The notes beneath the pieces were generated by a model. It saw only the letters and a program-made list of their open reading frames with translations. It was not told the origin of the DNA and made no database searches. Below are positions 19,035-27,867 of a stretch of DNA of 44,336 nt, one piece after another. Position 1 is the stretch's first letter. The number at the start of each line of letters is the position of its first letter. Where the stretch lies: positions 1 through 44,336 of the forward strand of contig NZ_MRWE01000040.1 in the NCBI RefSeq assembly GCF_002093665.1, in the 5' to 3' direction. The position numbers and the translations under genes were made by a program. Source of the stretch: Rouxiella badensis. GTDB taxonomy: Bacteria > Pseudomonadota > Gammaproteobacteria > Enterobacterales > Enterobacteriaceae.

Positions 19035-20906
19035 ATGTCTTCTTCAATTTGGGTATTTCCTGGTCAAGGATCGCAGCACAAAGGGATGGGAGAGGCGCTG
19101 TTTGCGCGCTTCCCAGACCTGGTCAACGAGGCTGATGAGGTTCTCGGTTATTCGATTCGCGAGCTGTGCCTCGAGGATCTCAACGGGGTGTTGGGCGAAA
19201 CGGAATTCACCCAGCCCGCGCTGTTCGTGGTTTCAGCGCTCTGCCTGCTGGCCCAACGTGAGGACGGGTTGGCGGCTCCGCAGTGCTATGCGGGCCATAG
19301 CCTGGGAGAGTTTGCCGCGCTGTTTGCCGCCGGGGCGTTTGACTTCGCCACCGGTGTCGCGCTGGTGAAAGAGCGCGGCAGGTTGATGTCGACGGCACCG
19401 AGGGGGGCGATGGCGGCCGTGGTCGGTCTCACGCAGGCGCGGGTGGCCGAACTGATCGCCGGATCGGCATTTAACGGTATCGACATCGCCAACGTCAACT
19501 GTGCGCAGCAAATCGTGATTTCCGGGCTTTATGACGACATCGTTGCCTGCGAAACGCTTTTTACGCAGGCGGGAGCGCGCTACGTGAAGCTGAACGTGAG
19601 TGCAGCATTCCACTCTCGCTACATGCGCGATATCGAACAACAGTTTAAGCAGTTTGCACAAAGCTTCACTTTCAACCCGCTTAATGCGCGGGTTATTTCA
19701 AACTACACGGCGCTCGACTATCCACAGACCGATTATCTCTCTCTGTTAACCCGGCAGATAAGTCATCCGGTTCGCTGGTACGAGAGTATTTCTCGCCTGC
19801 TGGCGCAGGGCGAGGTCAGTCAGCAGGAGATTGGGCCGGGGCAGGTATTGACCAGCCTGTTCGCCAAAATAAAGGCCCAGCCGATGACGCTGTCGGCAGA
19901 GCCAAAGGGGCTAAACGCGGCCAGCGCCGCCAAACCGCGCGTGGTGTTTATGTACGGCGGGCAGGGCGCGCAGTATTACGGCATGGGCGCTGAACTTTAC
20001 CGACGCAACGCTGCTTTCCGCAGCCAGATGGACCAGTGCGATGCACTTTATCGCCAGCACACGGGGCACAGCCTGCTGGAGCCGCTGTATGACGAGACGC
20101 GCCGCCACCTGCCGCTCACCGATGTCGTCTTGTCGAATGCGGCGCTGCTGAGCGTGGGCGTCAGCCTGACCCGCGTGCTTGGCGCGGAAGGGGTTGAACC
20201 CGGCGCAGTGGTGGGCTACAGCCTCGGTGAGTGCATCTCGGCGGTGGTTGCGGGCGTTTTGACGCTGGACGACGCCATGAAACTGCTGGTGAATCAGGCG
20301 CGCCTGCTGAGCGAAAAAACCGCCGGCGGCGGCATGATGAGTGTGCTCGCGCCGGTGGATCACTTCCACGCCCATTCTGCGCTGTACCAGCACACCGAAT
20401 TAGCCAGCATCAACTTCCAGAAAAATTTTGTGGTCAGCGGGGAGCTCCAGCGTCTTGCTGCACTGAAGGAACAGCTGACCCAACAACAGATTATCTCGAT
20501 GCTGCTGCCGGTCGAGCAGCCTTTCCACTCCGCCGGGATAGCCGCCATCGAACAAGATTTCCGCGCGCTGGTGGGGACGTTAGCCATACAGACATCGTCC
20601 CTGCCGGTGTACTCCGCCATGTCAGGAACGTCGGTGGCGCGGTGGGACGACGAGTATTTCTGGCGAGTCCTGCGGGACAGGGTCGATTTCTTCAGTTTGA
20701 TGAAGGTTTTGAGCGAGAACAGCGACGCATTTTTTGTCGATCTCAGCCCGAGCGGCACCTTGTCAACCTTCCTCAAATACGGTTTTCCAACGCTTATTCA
20801 GCACGGTACGGCTATCAATCAATTCGGCAGGAACGTCGAAAGCGTATCTAACTTACTGAATGAGCTTAAAAAACATTCCGAGCAAGCTGTCACGGAGGGA
20901 GCGTAA
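19035..20906 (+). CDS. Trans-acting malonyl acyltransferase fused to acyl hydrolase (AT-AH)
   Basis: Supplies malonyl units to the AT-less PKS and probably clears stalled acyl groups. It has two FabD-type domains. AT1: FPGQGSQ, nucleophile in GHSLGEF (codon 19299), the carboxylate-binding Arg in ERGRLM (codon 19374) and AFHS, all consistent with a malonyl transferase. Domain 2: GGQGAQY, nucleophile in GYSLGEC (codon 20220), Gln in NQARLL (codon 20295) where malonyl ATs have Arg, and PFHS. Arg to Gln is the hallmark of PedC-type acyl hydrolases. The frame also has ATG at 19002, which would add 11 residues with almost no ribosome site; ATG 19035 follows AGGCG closely and begins just before the fold, so I prefer it. 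Confidence 0.92.
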   Translation: MSSSIWVFPGQGSQHKGMGEALFARFPDLVNEADEVLGYSIRELCLEDLNGVLGETEFTQPALFVVSALCLLAQREDGLAAPQCYAGHSLGEFAALFAAGAFDFATGVALVKERGRLMSTAPRGAMAAVVGLTQARVAELIAGSAFNGIDIANVNCAQQIVISGLYDDIVACETLFTQAGARYVKLNVSAAFHSRYMRDIEQQFKQFAQSFTFNPLNARVISNYTALDYPQTDYLSLLTRQISHPVRWYESISRLLAQGEVSQQEIGPGQVLTSLFAKIKAQPMTLSAEPKGLNAASAAKPRVVFMYGGQGAQYYGMGAELYRRNAAFRSQMDQCDALYRQHTGHSLLEPLYDETRRHLPLTDVVLSNAALLSVGVSLTRVLGAEGVEPGAVVGYSLGECISAVVAGVLTLDDAMKLLVNQARLLSEKTAGGGMMSVLAPVDHFHAHSALYQHTELASINFQKNFVVSGELQRLAALKEQLTQQQIISMLLPVEQPFHSAGIAAIEQDFRALVGTLAIQTSSLPVYSAMSGTSVARWDDEYFWRVLRDRVDFFSLMKVLSENSDAFFVDLSPSGTLSTFLKYGFPTLIQHGTAINQFGRNVESVSNLLNELKKHSEQAVTEGA

Positions 20907-20909
20907 TCA

Positions 20910-21645
20910 ATGACTATGGTGCAGGATAATATGCTCTTGCCGCGCGAAGAGACGGCGTTGGCGTACTGGGAACAGTACCTGAGCGGCGCGCAAAGAACAG
21001 CGAACGCCAATCTGGCAAATGCCGCCGACACTGAGGCGGCAAACGCGGCCTCTTCGTCGCCGCAGGCGCGCGTCAGTGTGCTTGTTGCGCCGGTTCCGGC
21101 GGCGCTGAGCACCGCGCTTCTGTCGCAGGTTCAGCGTGAGTCACTGTCGCTGGAGGTTCTGCTGTCGGCCGCATGGGGTCTGCTGCTGAGCAAGTACAGC
21201 GGCGAAGAGGACGTGCTGTTTGGCATACAGCTTTCAGATGCTGAAGCGCAGGCGAGCCAGGCGTTTCCCGTGCGGATGCACCTCGATGCCGACCTCGCCC
21301 TGAGCGACTGGTTTAATGATATTGCCGACATGTTCGAGCAGCATCAGCGTCATGCCGACGCCTTGCCTGCCGGTGTGCAGGCCAACGAAGCGCTTTTCGA
21401 ATCGCTGATCAGTGTGCATCGCGCCGCGTCTACAGAATACGTCTCCGCGCCGTTGCAGCTGATTTTGCATGCCGGTAGCGAACTGTCGCTGGAGCTGCGT
21501 TATGGGGCGAGCGACTTCGGCGATGCCGATGCACAGAATCTTCTCTATCGCGTACAGCAGCTATTGACCTGCTTTACGCAGGGCGAAAAGCGCACCCTTG
21601 GCGAACAGTCTCTGCTCGGCCGCGATGAAATCGACCGCGTTATTG
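20910..21645 (+). other. Condensation-domain C-lobe at the NRPS N-terminus
   Basis: The first about 245 residues resemble the second half of a C domain (LAYWEQYLSG, then LEVLLSAAWGLLLSKYSGE, DWFNDIADMF, ending LLGRDEIDRVIEQWNATE before A1). The N-lobe with HHxxxDG is missing. A C domain that should join the polyketide to the first amino acid is therefore incomplete, unless a partner protein supplies the other half. Confidence 0.7.
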
Positions 21646-24600
21646 AACAGTGGAATGCCACCGAGCTGGACGTGGCGCTGGACCGCTCACTCTACACGCT
21701 GTTTGCCGAGCAAGTCGCGGCCAGAAACGAGGCAACGGCGCTGGTGGCGGACGATGTGCGTCTCAGCTATCGGCAGCTGGCCGACCGAGCCAGACAGATT
21801 GCCGCCGGGCTGCGCCACGTGGGTGTCGCTCAGGGCGATCGCCTGGTGCTGAGCATGGACAAGTCGCCGGAGCTGATCGCTGCCATGCTGGGGATTATCA
21901 AACTCGGAGCGGCCTATGTCCCGATTGCTCTGGACGCCCCGAGCGAGCGCCGTGCGTTTATCATCAACGACGCGCAGGTACGCTGGACGCTGACGACGCG
22001 GGCGGATGCTCCCCGCTTCGCCGAGCAAGAGAGCAGCACTTTGCTGTTCGTCGATGATTATCTCGTTCAGGTCGAGGACCAGGATGAACCTGTTGACGCC
22101 ATCGATTCACGCACCATTGCCTACATCATCTATACCTCGGGCACCACCGGTACGCCGAAAGGCGTCGAGATTGCGCAGCGCAGCCTGATCAACTTCTGCG
22201 CCTGGTGCGAACACCTGGGCATTTTCAGCGCCGGGCAGCCCATTACTCAGTTTGCGCCTTATACCTTCGATGCGTCAGCAGGGGAGATTTTTGGCACGCT
22301 AACGCGTGGCTGCGAACTGCACCTCCTGTCGAATGCGCTTATCCAAAATCCTCCCGCGTTGACGGCGTATATGGTTGAAAACGACATTGGTTTTTCGGCC
22401 TTCCCGCCTCCTTATCTGGCGCATCTCGACCCGGCGCAGGTACCAGAGGGCATGACGCTGCTCACTGCCGGTTCAGCCCCCACTCTGGCGCTGATTGAGC
22501 GCTGGAGCGAGCGTTGTCGCTATATCAACGGCTACGGTCCGACCGAAACCACTATTATGTCCTCGGCATGGATGCGGGGCTTTGAGCAGACTCAGGAGAG
22601 TCGTCTGAGCATCGGGCGACCGATTGCCAATACCCGGATGTACGTCGTCGATAACTTCGGGCAGCTTTGTGCACCGGGGATGGCGGGCGAAATCTGGATA
22701 GGCGGCGAGGGTGTCGCGGTGGGCTACGTTAATCGCCCTGAGCTGACGGCCCAGCAGTTTATTGCCGACCCCTGGGTGGCGGGCGCTAGGGTCTATCGCA
22801 CCGGGGATATTGGGCGCTGGTTTGAAGACGGCCGCATCGAGTTCCTCGGGCGTCGTGACCACCAGATCAAGCTGAGCGGTTACCGTATCGAGCTCGGTGA
22901 AATCGAGTCGCGCATTGCGGCGCTGGCGCAAATCAAGGAAGCCACCGTGATAGGTCTGTTGCCAGAGTCGGGCGAGGCGCGTCTGGTGGCCTATGTCGTC
23001 GCGGAAAAACCTTGCGGGAATGAGGTGATTGCGCAGTGGCGTGAGGTGCTCGCCACCCAGCTGCCTGGTTATATGATCCCGGCGGCGTTCGTGGTGATGG
23101 ACTCGTTACCGCTGACCGCCAACGGCAAGATTGACCGTAAAGCGCTGCCGTTGCCGGATAACAGCGCTTACCTTCAGCGTGACTTCGACGCGCCACGCGC
23201 CGGAACGGAAACCGTACTGGCAAAGCTGTGGCAGACCTTGCTCGGCGTTAATCAGGTGGGTCGTCAGGACAACTTCTTCGAGCTAGGTGGCCATTCGCTG
23301 CTGGCGATGCAGCTGAAGGCGAAACTGCTTGAGCAGAACCTGTATACCGATGTACCGACGGTCTTCGCGTATCCGGTGCTGGCCGAGCTTGCGGTACACA
23401 TCAGGCGGGAAGAGGATGCCGCATCGACGTTTGCCGTCCCGGCAAATCTGATTGCGCCGTCGACTACCGCGCTGCATCCCGAGCATTTTCCGTTGGTCTC
23501 GCTTACGCAATCGCAGATAGACCACATCGTGGCGCGGGTCGCGGGAGGCGTCGCCAATATTCAGGATATCTATGCGCTGGCACCGCTACAGGAAGGCATT
23601 CTCTTCCACCACCTGCTCGAGGAGCAGGGCGATCCTTATCTACAGCGTGGACATTTGTCGTTTACCCATCGTGAGACGCTGGATAATTATCTTGCGGCGC
23701 TTCAACGGGTGATTGAACGCCATGACATCCTGCGCACCGCCTTCATCTGGGAAGGGCTGGAGAAGCCGGTGCAGGTCGTCCTGCGTCAGGCGCGTTTGCA
23801 TGTGCAGGAGCTTCAGCTGGATGCCGATGCCGTCGTAGAGCAGATGAAGGCGCGTCTTGACCCTGACGTCCACCGCATTGACCTGACCCAACCGCCGTTA
23901 CTGCATATATTAGTGGCTTATGATGAAACGCAGGCGCGTTGGCAAGCCTTGATGTATATCCACCATCTGGTGGAAGACCTCGCCTCGTTGCAGATTATCC
24001 TCGGTGATATTCAGGCGTTTCTCAGCGGTAGCGGCGTAAGCCTGCCTCCGGCGACCGCATTCCGTCAACACGTGGCGCAGCTGCGCCTGCACGCCGACGG
24101 CCAACAGCAGCGGGCCTTTTTTGCCGAGATGCTGGCGGACATTGAAGAACCGACGATGCCGTTTAATCTCAAAACCGGTCACCTTCACGGGCAGCGCATC
24201 ACCGAAACCCGTAAACCGCTTGCGGCACCGTTGGCAGAGCGTTTACGTCATCAGGCTCGCCGTCTCGGGGTCAGCCTGAGCAGCCTGTGTCATCTAAGCT
24301 GGGCGCGCGTGCTGGGCGCAGCCAGTGGACGCGACACGGTGGTGCTGGGCACGGTGCTTTCAGGGCGGATGCAGGGCAAGGACAGCGATAAGATTCTGGG
24401 TCCTTGCATCAATACGCTGCCGCTGCGTCTTGAGGTGGGTGGCATCGGGGCCGTCGATGCCGTTCGCCAGACGCATAAGCGCCTCACCGCGCTTATCAAA
24501 CACGAGCACGCGACGTTGTCGCTGGCGCAGCAAGGCAGTGGGATAGCGCCTCCGACGCCGATGTTCAGCTCGGTATTCAACTACCGTCACAACCGTCCTA

Positions 24601-27600
24601 CCGAGGTGGATGTGCTGGGGGATATCGAATTCGACGGCGTGGTTTGGCACGGCTTTGAGGAGCGGACAAACTATCCGATCACCGCCTCGGTAGATGATTT
24701 TGGCGAGGCGATGGACATCAGCGTGCAGACTCTGCCGTCACTCTCCAGCGAACGCCTGTTTGGCTACTTCCAGCAAAGCCTGCTGAGTCTGGTGGCGGCG
24801 CTTGAGGCCGATATTCCGCCTTCCCCGGCGCAAATACCGCTGTATGAGCTCGAGATTCTGCCGTCGCAAGAACGTCAGCATCTGCTCAAAACCGGCAACG
24901 ATACGGCGGTCTCTTTCCCGACCACGGCGTCCATACATCAGCTGTTCGAGCAGCAGGTCACGCTGCAACCGCAGGCGCTGGCGCTCCAGGCGGGCGAGGT
25001 GAGTCTCAGCTATACCGAGCTGAACCAGCGCGCCAATCGCCTGGCCCATTATCTCGTCGCATTAGGGATTACGCCGGATACGCGGGTGGGCGTGTGCACC
25101 GAACGTGGCGCAACAATGCTTATCGCGCTGTTGGCCACGCTTAAGGCTGGCGGCGCTTACGTGCCGCTCGACCCGGAATATCCGACGGCACGATTAGCCT
25201 ACATTCTCGACGATGCCAGTCCGAAAGTGCTGTTGGTGGACGGGCGCGGGCGTGAGCTGTTTGGCGAGCAGCCGGGCAACACTCTCACGGTGGTCAATCT
25301 GGACGTCGACGGGCCGCACTGGGAGGCGTTGCCGGTCAGCAATCCTGCGGTCGTCACCCTGAATCCACGCCATCTGGCTTACGTGATTTACACCTCGGGG
25401 TCAACCGGCAAGCCGAAGGGTGTGATGGTTGAGCATCGTCAGGTGGTTAATTTCCTGAGCGGAATGCAGGCGTTGTTCAATCTGACCGCGAAGGACCGCC
25501 TGCTGTCGGTCACCAGTATCTCCTTTGATATCGCCGGACTTGAGCTCTATTTGCCGCTGATGACCGGCGCGTCGATTGTGCTGGCGAGCCGCAGTCAGGC
25601 CATGGATCCTCATGCGCTGCTCAAGCTGTTGCACACTCACCCGATCACCCTGATGCAGGCGACACCGACTACCTGGCGATCGCTGGTGGATGCCGATACA
25701 ACGCCTCATCCGCAGTTGAAAATTCTCTGCGGCGGCGAAGCGTTGCCAAGGGATTTGGCTCAGCGTCTGCACGTTTTTGGTGAGTCGCTGTGGAACCTGT
25801 ACGGACCAACCGAAACCACTATTTGGTCAACCTGTCATCGCGTCGAGGCAGAGGACGTCACGCACTACAACCAGGCGATTGGCCGCCCGATTGCCAACAC
25901 GCAGGTGTATCTGCTGGACGCACACGGCAACCCGGTGCCGATGGGGGCGATGGGTGAGCTGTACATTGGCGGTGAGGGGGTTGCACGGGGCTATCACGCG
26001 CGTCCCGAACTGACCGCCGAGCGTTTTATTGCCGACCCGTTTTCAAGTGACTCTGCCGCGCGCCTCTATCGCACCGGCGATTTCGCACAGTTTTTGGCCG
26101 ACGGACGCCTGGTTTACCTTGGCCGTACCGACAGCCAGCTCAAACTGCGCGGGCATCGGATTGAGTTGCAGGAAATCGAGGCGCATTTAGTGAGCCATTC
26201 GCTGGTGCGTGAGGCCGTGGTCGTTGCACGCGAGGACATGGCCGGTGAGGCGCGTCTGGTGGCCTATGTGGTGCCACGTTCCCGTGAAGAAAGAGCAGAA
26301 GACGTTCCGGTTGAAAGCACCAGCCTTGATTTTAGCCTGTTCTTCTTTGGTGCCCATACCGATGCCCAGCGCGGATATCGCGATTACGCCGAGGCGGCAG
26401 AGTTTGGTGATAAACACGGCTTCACCGCCGTGTGGACGCCGGAGCGACACTTCCACAGCGTCGGCGGACTGTATGCCAATCCGGCGTTATTACAGGCCTC
26501 GCTGGCGGCCAGAACCCGCAACATCAAGCTGCGTGCCGGCAGCGTGGTGTTGCCGCTGCACGACCCCGTTTCCATCGCAGAAAACTGGTCGATAGTCGAC
26601 AACCTGTCGAACGGTCGCGTCGGGATTGGCATTGCTTCAGGCTGGAACCAGAAGGACTTCGTGCTGGCTCCGCAAAACTACGGCCCCCGTCGGGACGTGA
26701 TGCGTCAGGGCATTGAAGAGCTGAAAACACTGTGGCAGGGCGGCAGCGTGACGCGGCAGGACAGCCAAGGCCACGACGTCTCGGTGGCGATTTATCCCGT
26801 GCCGGTCCAGAAGGAGCTGCCGATTTGGTTAACCGCCGCCGGTACGCCGGAAACCTTCGAGTATGCGGGCAGCAGCGGGGCGAACGTGCTCACTCATCTG
26901 CTCACTCAAAGTATCGATGGGCTCGCTGACCATATCGCGCTTTACCGTGCCGCACGAGAAAAAGCCGGATTTGACCCTCGCAGCGGCAAGGTGACGGTGA
27001 TGGTCCACACCTATCTTGGGGCACATCTCGACGCCGTGCTAAGCCAGGCTAAGCAGCCGTTCTTCGACTACCTGGAGGGGCATCTGAGCCTGCTTTCTGG
27101 CTGGCTGAGGGAGCAGAACATCAATCTCGAATCGCTGCCGGGCGAAGACAAACGCAGCATGCTGGAATTCGCGTTCAAGCGTTATACCCGCGAGCTGTCG
27201 TTTATCGGTACGCCGGAGTCTGCGCTGTCAGTGGCAGAGCAGTTGCAGGAGATTGGGGTGAACGAGGTGGCCTGCCTGATTGACTGGATTGAGCCACAAG
27301 ATCCGCTGTCGGCGCTGGAGCATCTGGCGAAGCTGAAAGGCATGGTTCAGACGCTGTTTGGCCGCAAGGCGTTACGTAAGCATCTACAGGACGCGTTGCC
27401 GGACTACATGGTTCCCGCGGCCTTCGTGATGCTTGAGGCTTTACCGCTGACGCCGAACGGCAAGATTGACCGCAATGCGCTGGTGCCACCGGATGAGATG
27501 TCCTTCACCCGTCGCGCCTATGCGGCACCGCAGGGCACGCTGGAAATCACCATGGCGGCCATTTGGGAAGAGTTGCTGGGCATTGAGCACATTGGCCGTC

Positions 27601-27764
27601 AGGACAACTTTTTCGAACTCGGCGGCTATTCGCTGTTGGCGGTACGCCTGATTGAACAGCTGCGCCGCAGAGGGCTCAGCATCGAAATACGCACACTATT
27701 TGATACGCCTGTTTTGGCCGACCTCGCGGCCAAAACCATCGAGCTCGCGGAGACCCGACTGTGA
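20910..27764 (+). CDS. NRPS: half-C - A - PCP - C - A(Gly, luciferase-like monooxygenase inserted) - PCP
   Basis: A 2284-residue peptide synthetase with two modules. Residues 1-245 are only the C-lobe of a condensation domain. A1 is about 250-745 (core motif near 408); pocket residues read D-A-G-A-L-A-G-I-M-K, resembling phenylalanine-type pockets but not assigned. PCP1 carries S796. C2 has HHLVEDL at H1018. A2 (core motif near 1494) has the pocket DILQLGLIWK, the exact glycine code. Between A2 motifs A8 and A9 is a luciferase-like monooxygenase, about 1806-2140. PCP2 is GGYSLL (S2241), with Tyr for the usual His. There is no N-terminal docking domain; the C-terminus (TIELAETRL) looks like a docking tail for the next protein. 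A strong ribosome site (GGAGGGA, 20894-20900) precedes ATG 20910, 3 bases after the previous stop. Confidence 0.94.
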   Translation: MTMVQDNMLLPREETALAYWEQYLSGAQRTANANLANAADTEAANAASSSPQARVSVLVAPVPAALSTALLSQVQRESLSLEVLLSAAWGLLLSKYSGEEDVLFGIQLSDAEAQASQAFPVRMHLDADLALSDWFNDIADMFEQHQRHADALPAGVQANEALFESLISVHRAASTEYVSAPLQLILHAGSELSLELRYGASDFGDADAQNLLYRVQQLLTCFTQGEKRTLGEQSLLGRDEIDRVIEQWNATELDVALDRSLYTLFAEQVAARNEATALVADDVRLSYRQLADRARQIAAGLRHVGVAQGDRLVLSMDKSPELIAAMLGIIKLGAAYVPIALDAPSERRAFIINDAQVRWTLTTRADAPRFAEQESSTLLFVDDYLVQVEDQDEPVDAIDSRTIAYIIYTSGTTGTPKGVEIAQRSLINFCAWCEHLGIFSAGQPITQFAPYTFDASAGEIFGTLTRGCELHLLSNALIQNPPALTAYMVENDIGFSAFPPPYLAHLDPAQVPEGMTLLTAGSAPTLALIERWSERCRYINGYGPTETTIMSSAWMRGFEQTQESRLSIGRPIANTRMYVVDNFGQLCAPGMAGEIWIGGEGVAVGYVNRPELTAQQFIADPWVAGARVYRTGDIGRWFEDGRIEFLGRRDHQIKLSGYRIELGEIESRIAALAQIKEATVIGLLPESGEARLVAYVVAEKPCGNEVIAQWREVLATQLPGYMIPAAFVVMDSLPLTANGKIDRKALPLPDNSAYLQRDFDAPRAGTETVLAKLWQTLLGVNQVGRQDNFFELGGHSLLAMQLKAKLLEQNLYTDVPTVFAYPVLAELAVHIRREEDAASTFAVPANLIAPSTTALHPEHFPLVSLTQSQIDHIVARVAGGVANIQDIYALAPLQEGILFHHLLEEQGDPYLQRGHLSFTHRETLDNYLAALQRVIERHDILRTAFIWEGLEKPVQVVLRQARLHVQELQLDADAVVEQMKARLDPDVHRIDLTQPPLLHILVAYDETQARWQALMYIHHLVEDLASLQIILGDIQAFLSGSGVSLPPATAFRQHVAQLRLHADGQQQRAFFAEMLADIEEPTMPFNLKTGHLHGQRITETRKPLAAPLAERLRHQARRLGVSLSSLCHLSWARVLGAASGRDTVVLGTVLSGRMQGKDSDKILGPCINTLPLRLEVGGIGAVDAVRQTHKRLTALIKHEHATLSLAQQGSGIAPPTPMFSSVFNYRHNRPTEVDVLGDIEFDGVVWHGFEERTNYPITASVDDFGEAMDISVQTLPSLSSERLFGYFQQSLLSLVAALEADIPPSPAQIPLYELEILPSQERQHLLKTGNDTAVSFPTTASIHQLFEQQVTLQPQALALQAGEVSLSYTELNQRANRLAHYLVALGITPDTRVGVCTERGATMLIALLATLKAGGAYVPLDPEYPTARLAYILDDASPKVLLVDGRGRELFGEQPGNTLTVVNLDVDGPHWEALPVSNPAVVTLNPRHLAYVIYTSGSTGKPKGVMVEHRQVVNFLSGMQALFNLTAKDRLLSVTSISFDIAGLELYLPLMTGASIVLASRSQAMDPHALLKLLHTHPITLMQATPTTWRSLVDADTTPHPQLKILCGGEALPRDLAQRLHVFGESLWNLYGPTETTIWSTCHRVEAEDVTHYNQAIGRPIANTQVYLLDAHGNPVPMGAMGELYIGGEGVARGYHARPELTAERFIADPFSSDSAARLYRTGDFAQFLADGRLVYLGRTDSQLKLRGHRIELQEIEAHLVSHSLVREAVVVAREDMAGEARLVAYVVPRSREERAEDVPVESTSLDFSLFFFGAHTDAQRGYRDYAEAAEFGDKHGFTAVWTPERHFHSVGGLYANPALLQASLAARTRNIKLRAGSVVLPLHDPVSIAENWSIVDNLSNGRVGIGIASGWNQKDFVLAPQNYGPRRDVMRQGIEELKTLWQGGSVTRQDSQGHDVSVAIYPVPVQKELPIWLTAAGTPETFEYAGSSGANVLTHLLTQSIDGLADHIALYRAAREKAGFDPRSGKVTVMVHTYLGAHLDAVLSQAKQPFFDYLEGHLSLLSGWLREQNINLESLPGEDKRSMLEFAFKRYTRELSFIGTPESALSVAEQLQEIGVNEVACLIDWIEPQDPLSALEHLAKLKGMVQTLFGRKALRKHLQDALPDYMVPAAFVMLEALPLTPNGKIDRNALVPPDEMSFTRRAYAAPQGTLEITMAAIWEELLGIEHIGRQDNFFELGGYSLLAVRLIEQLRRRGLSIEIRTLFDTPVLADLAAKTIELAETRL
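26322..27345 (+). other. Luciferase-like monooxygenase domain inserted in the glycine A domain
   Basis: About 340 residues of flavin-dependent bacterial-luciferase-type fold (LDFSLFFFGAH, WTPERHFHSVGG, NLSNGRVGIGIASGWN, DFVLAPQNYGPR) lie between A8 (GHRIELQEIEAHL) and A9/A10 (LPDYMVPAAFV, NGKIDRNAL). Domains of this kind are known inside or beside NRPS/PKS modules. The known parallel with glycine is the oxygenase-interrupted glycine A domain of myxothiazol MtaG, which oxidises the glycine alpha carbon. Here the module is internal, not terminal. Confidence 0.88.
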
Positions 27765-27867
27765 AGACGTTATTCCCGATATTTTTGCAAAACGACAGTG
27801 CCTGTTGCATCACCTTGCATTACGCAAAACACCCTCGCATAGAAGCTATTATCATGGAGAACAAATA

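Noticed and set aside
27652-27867. 72-residue upstream extension of the serine NRPS
   Set aside because: It overlaps the previous gene's PCP in another frame and lacks a ribosome site; the TubC-type docking domain begins at ATG 27868.
27765-27867. Possible internal promoter in the 103-base gap between NRPS genes
   Set aside because: Hexamers resembling -35 and -10 (TTGCAT, TATTAT) are present but spaced about 26 bases apart.
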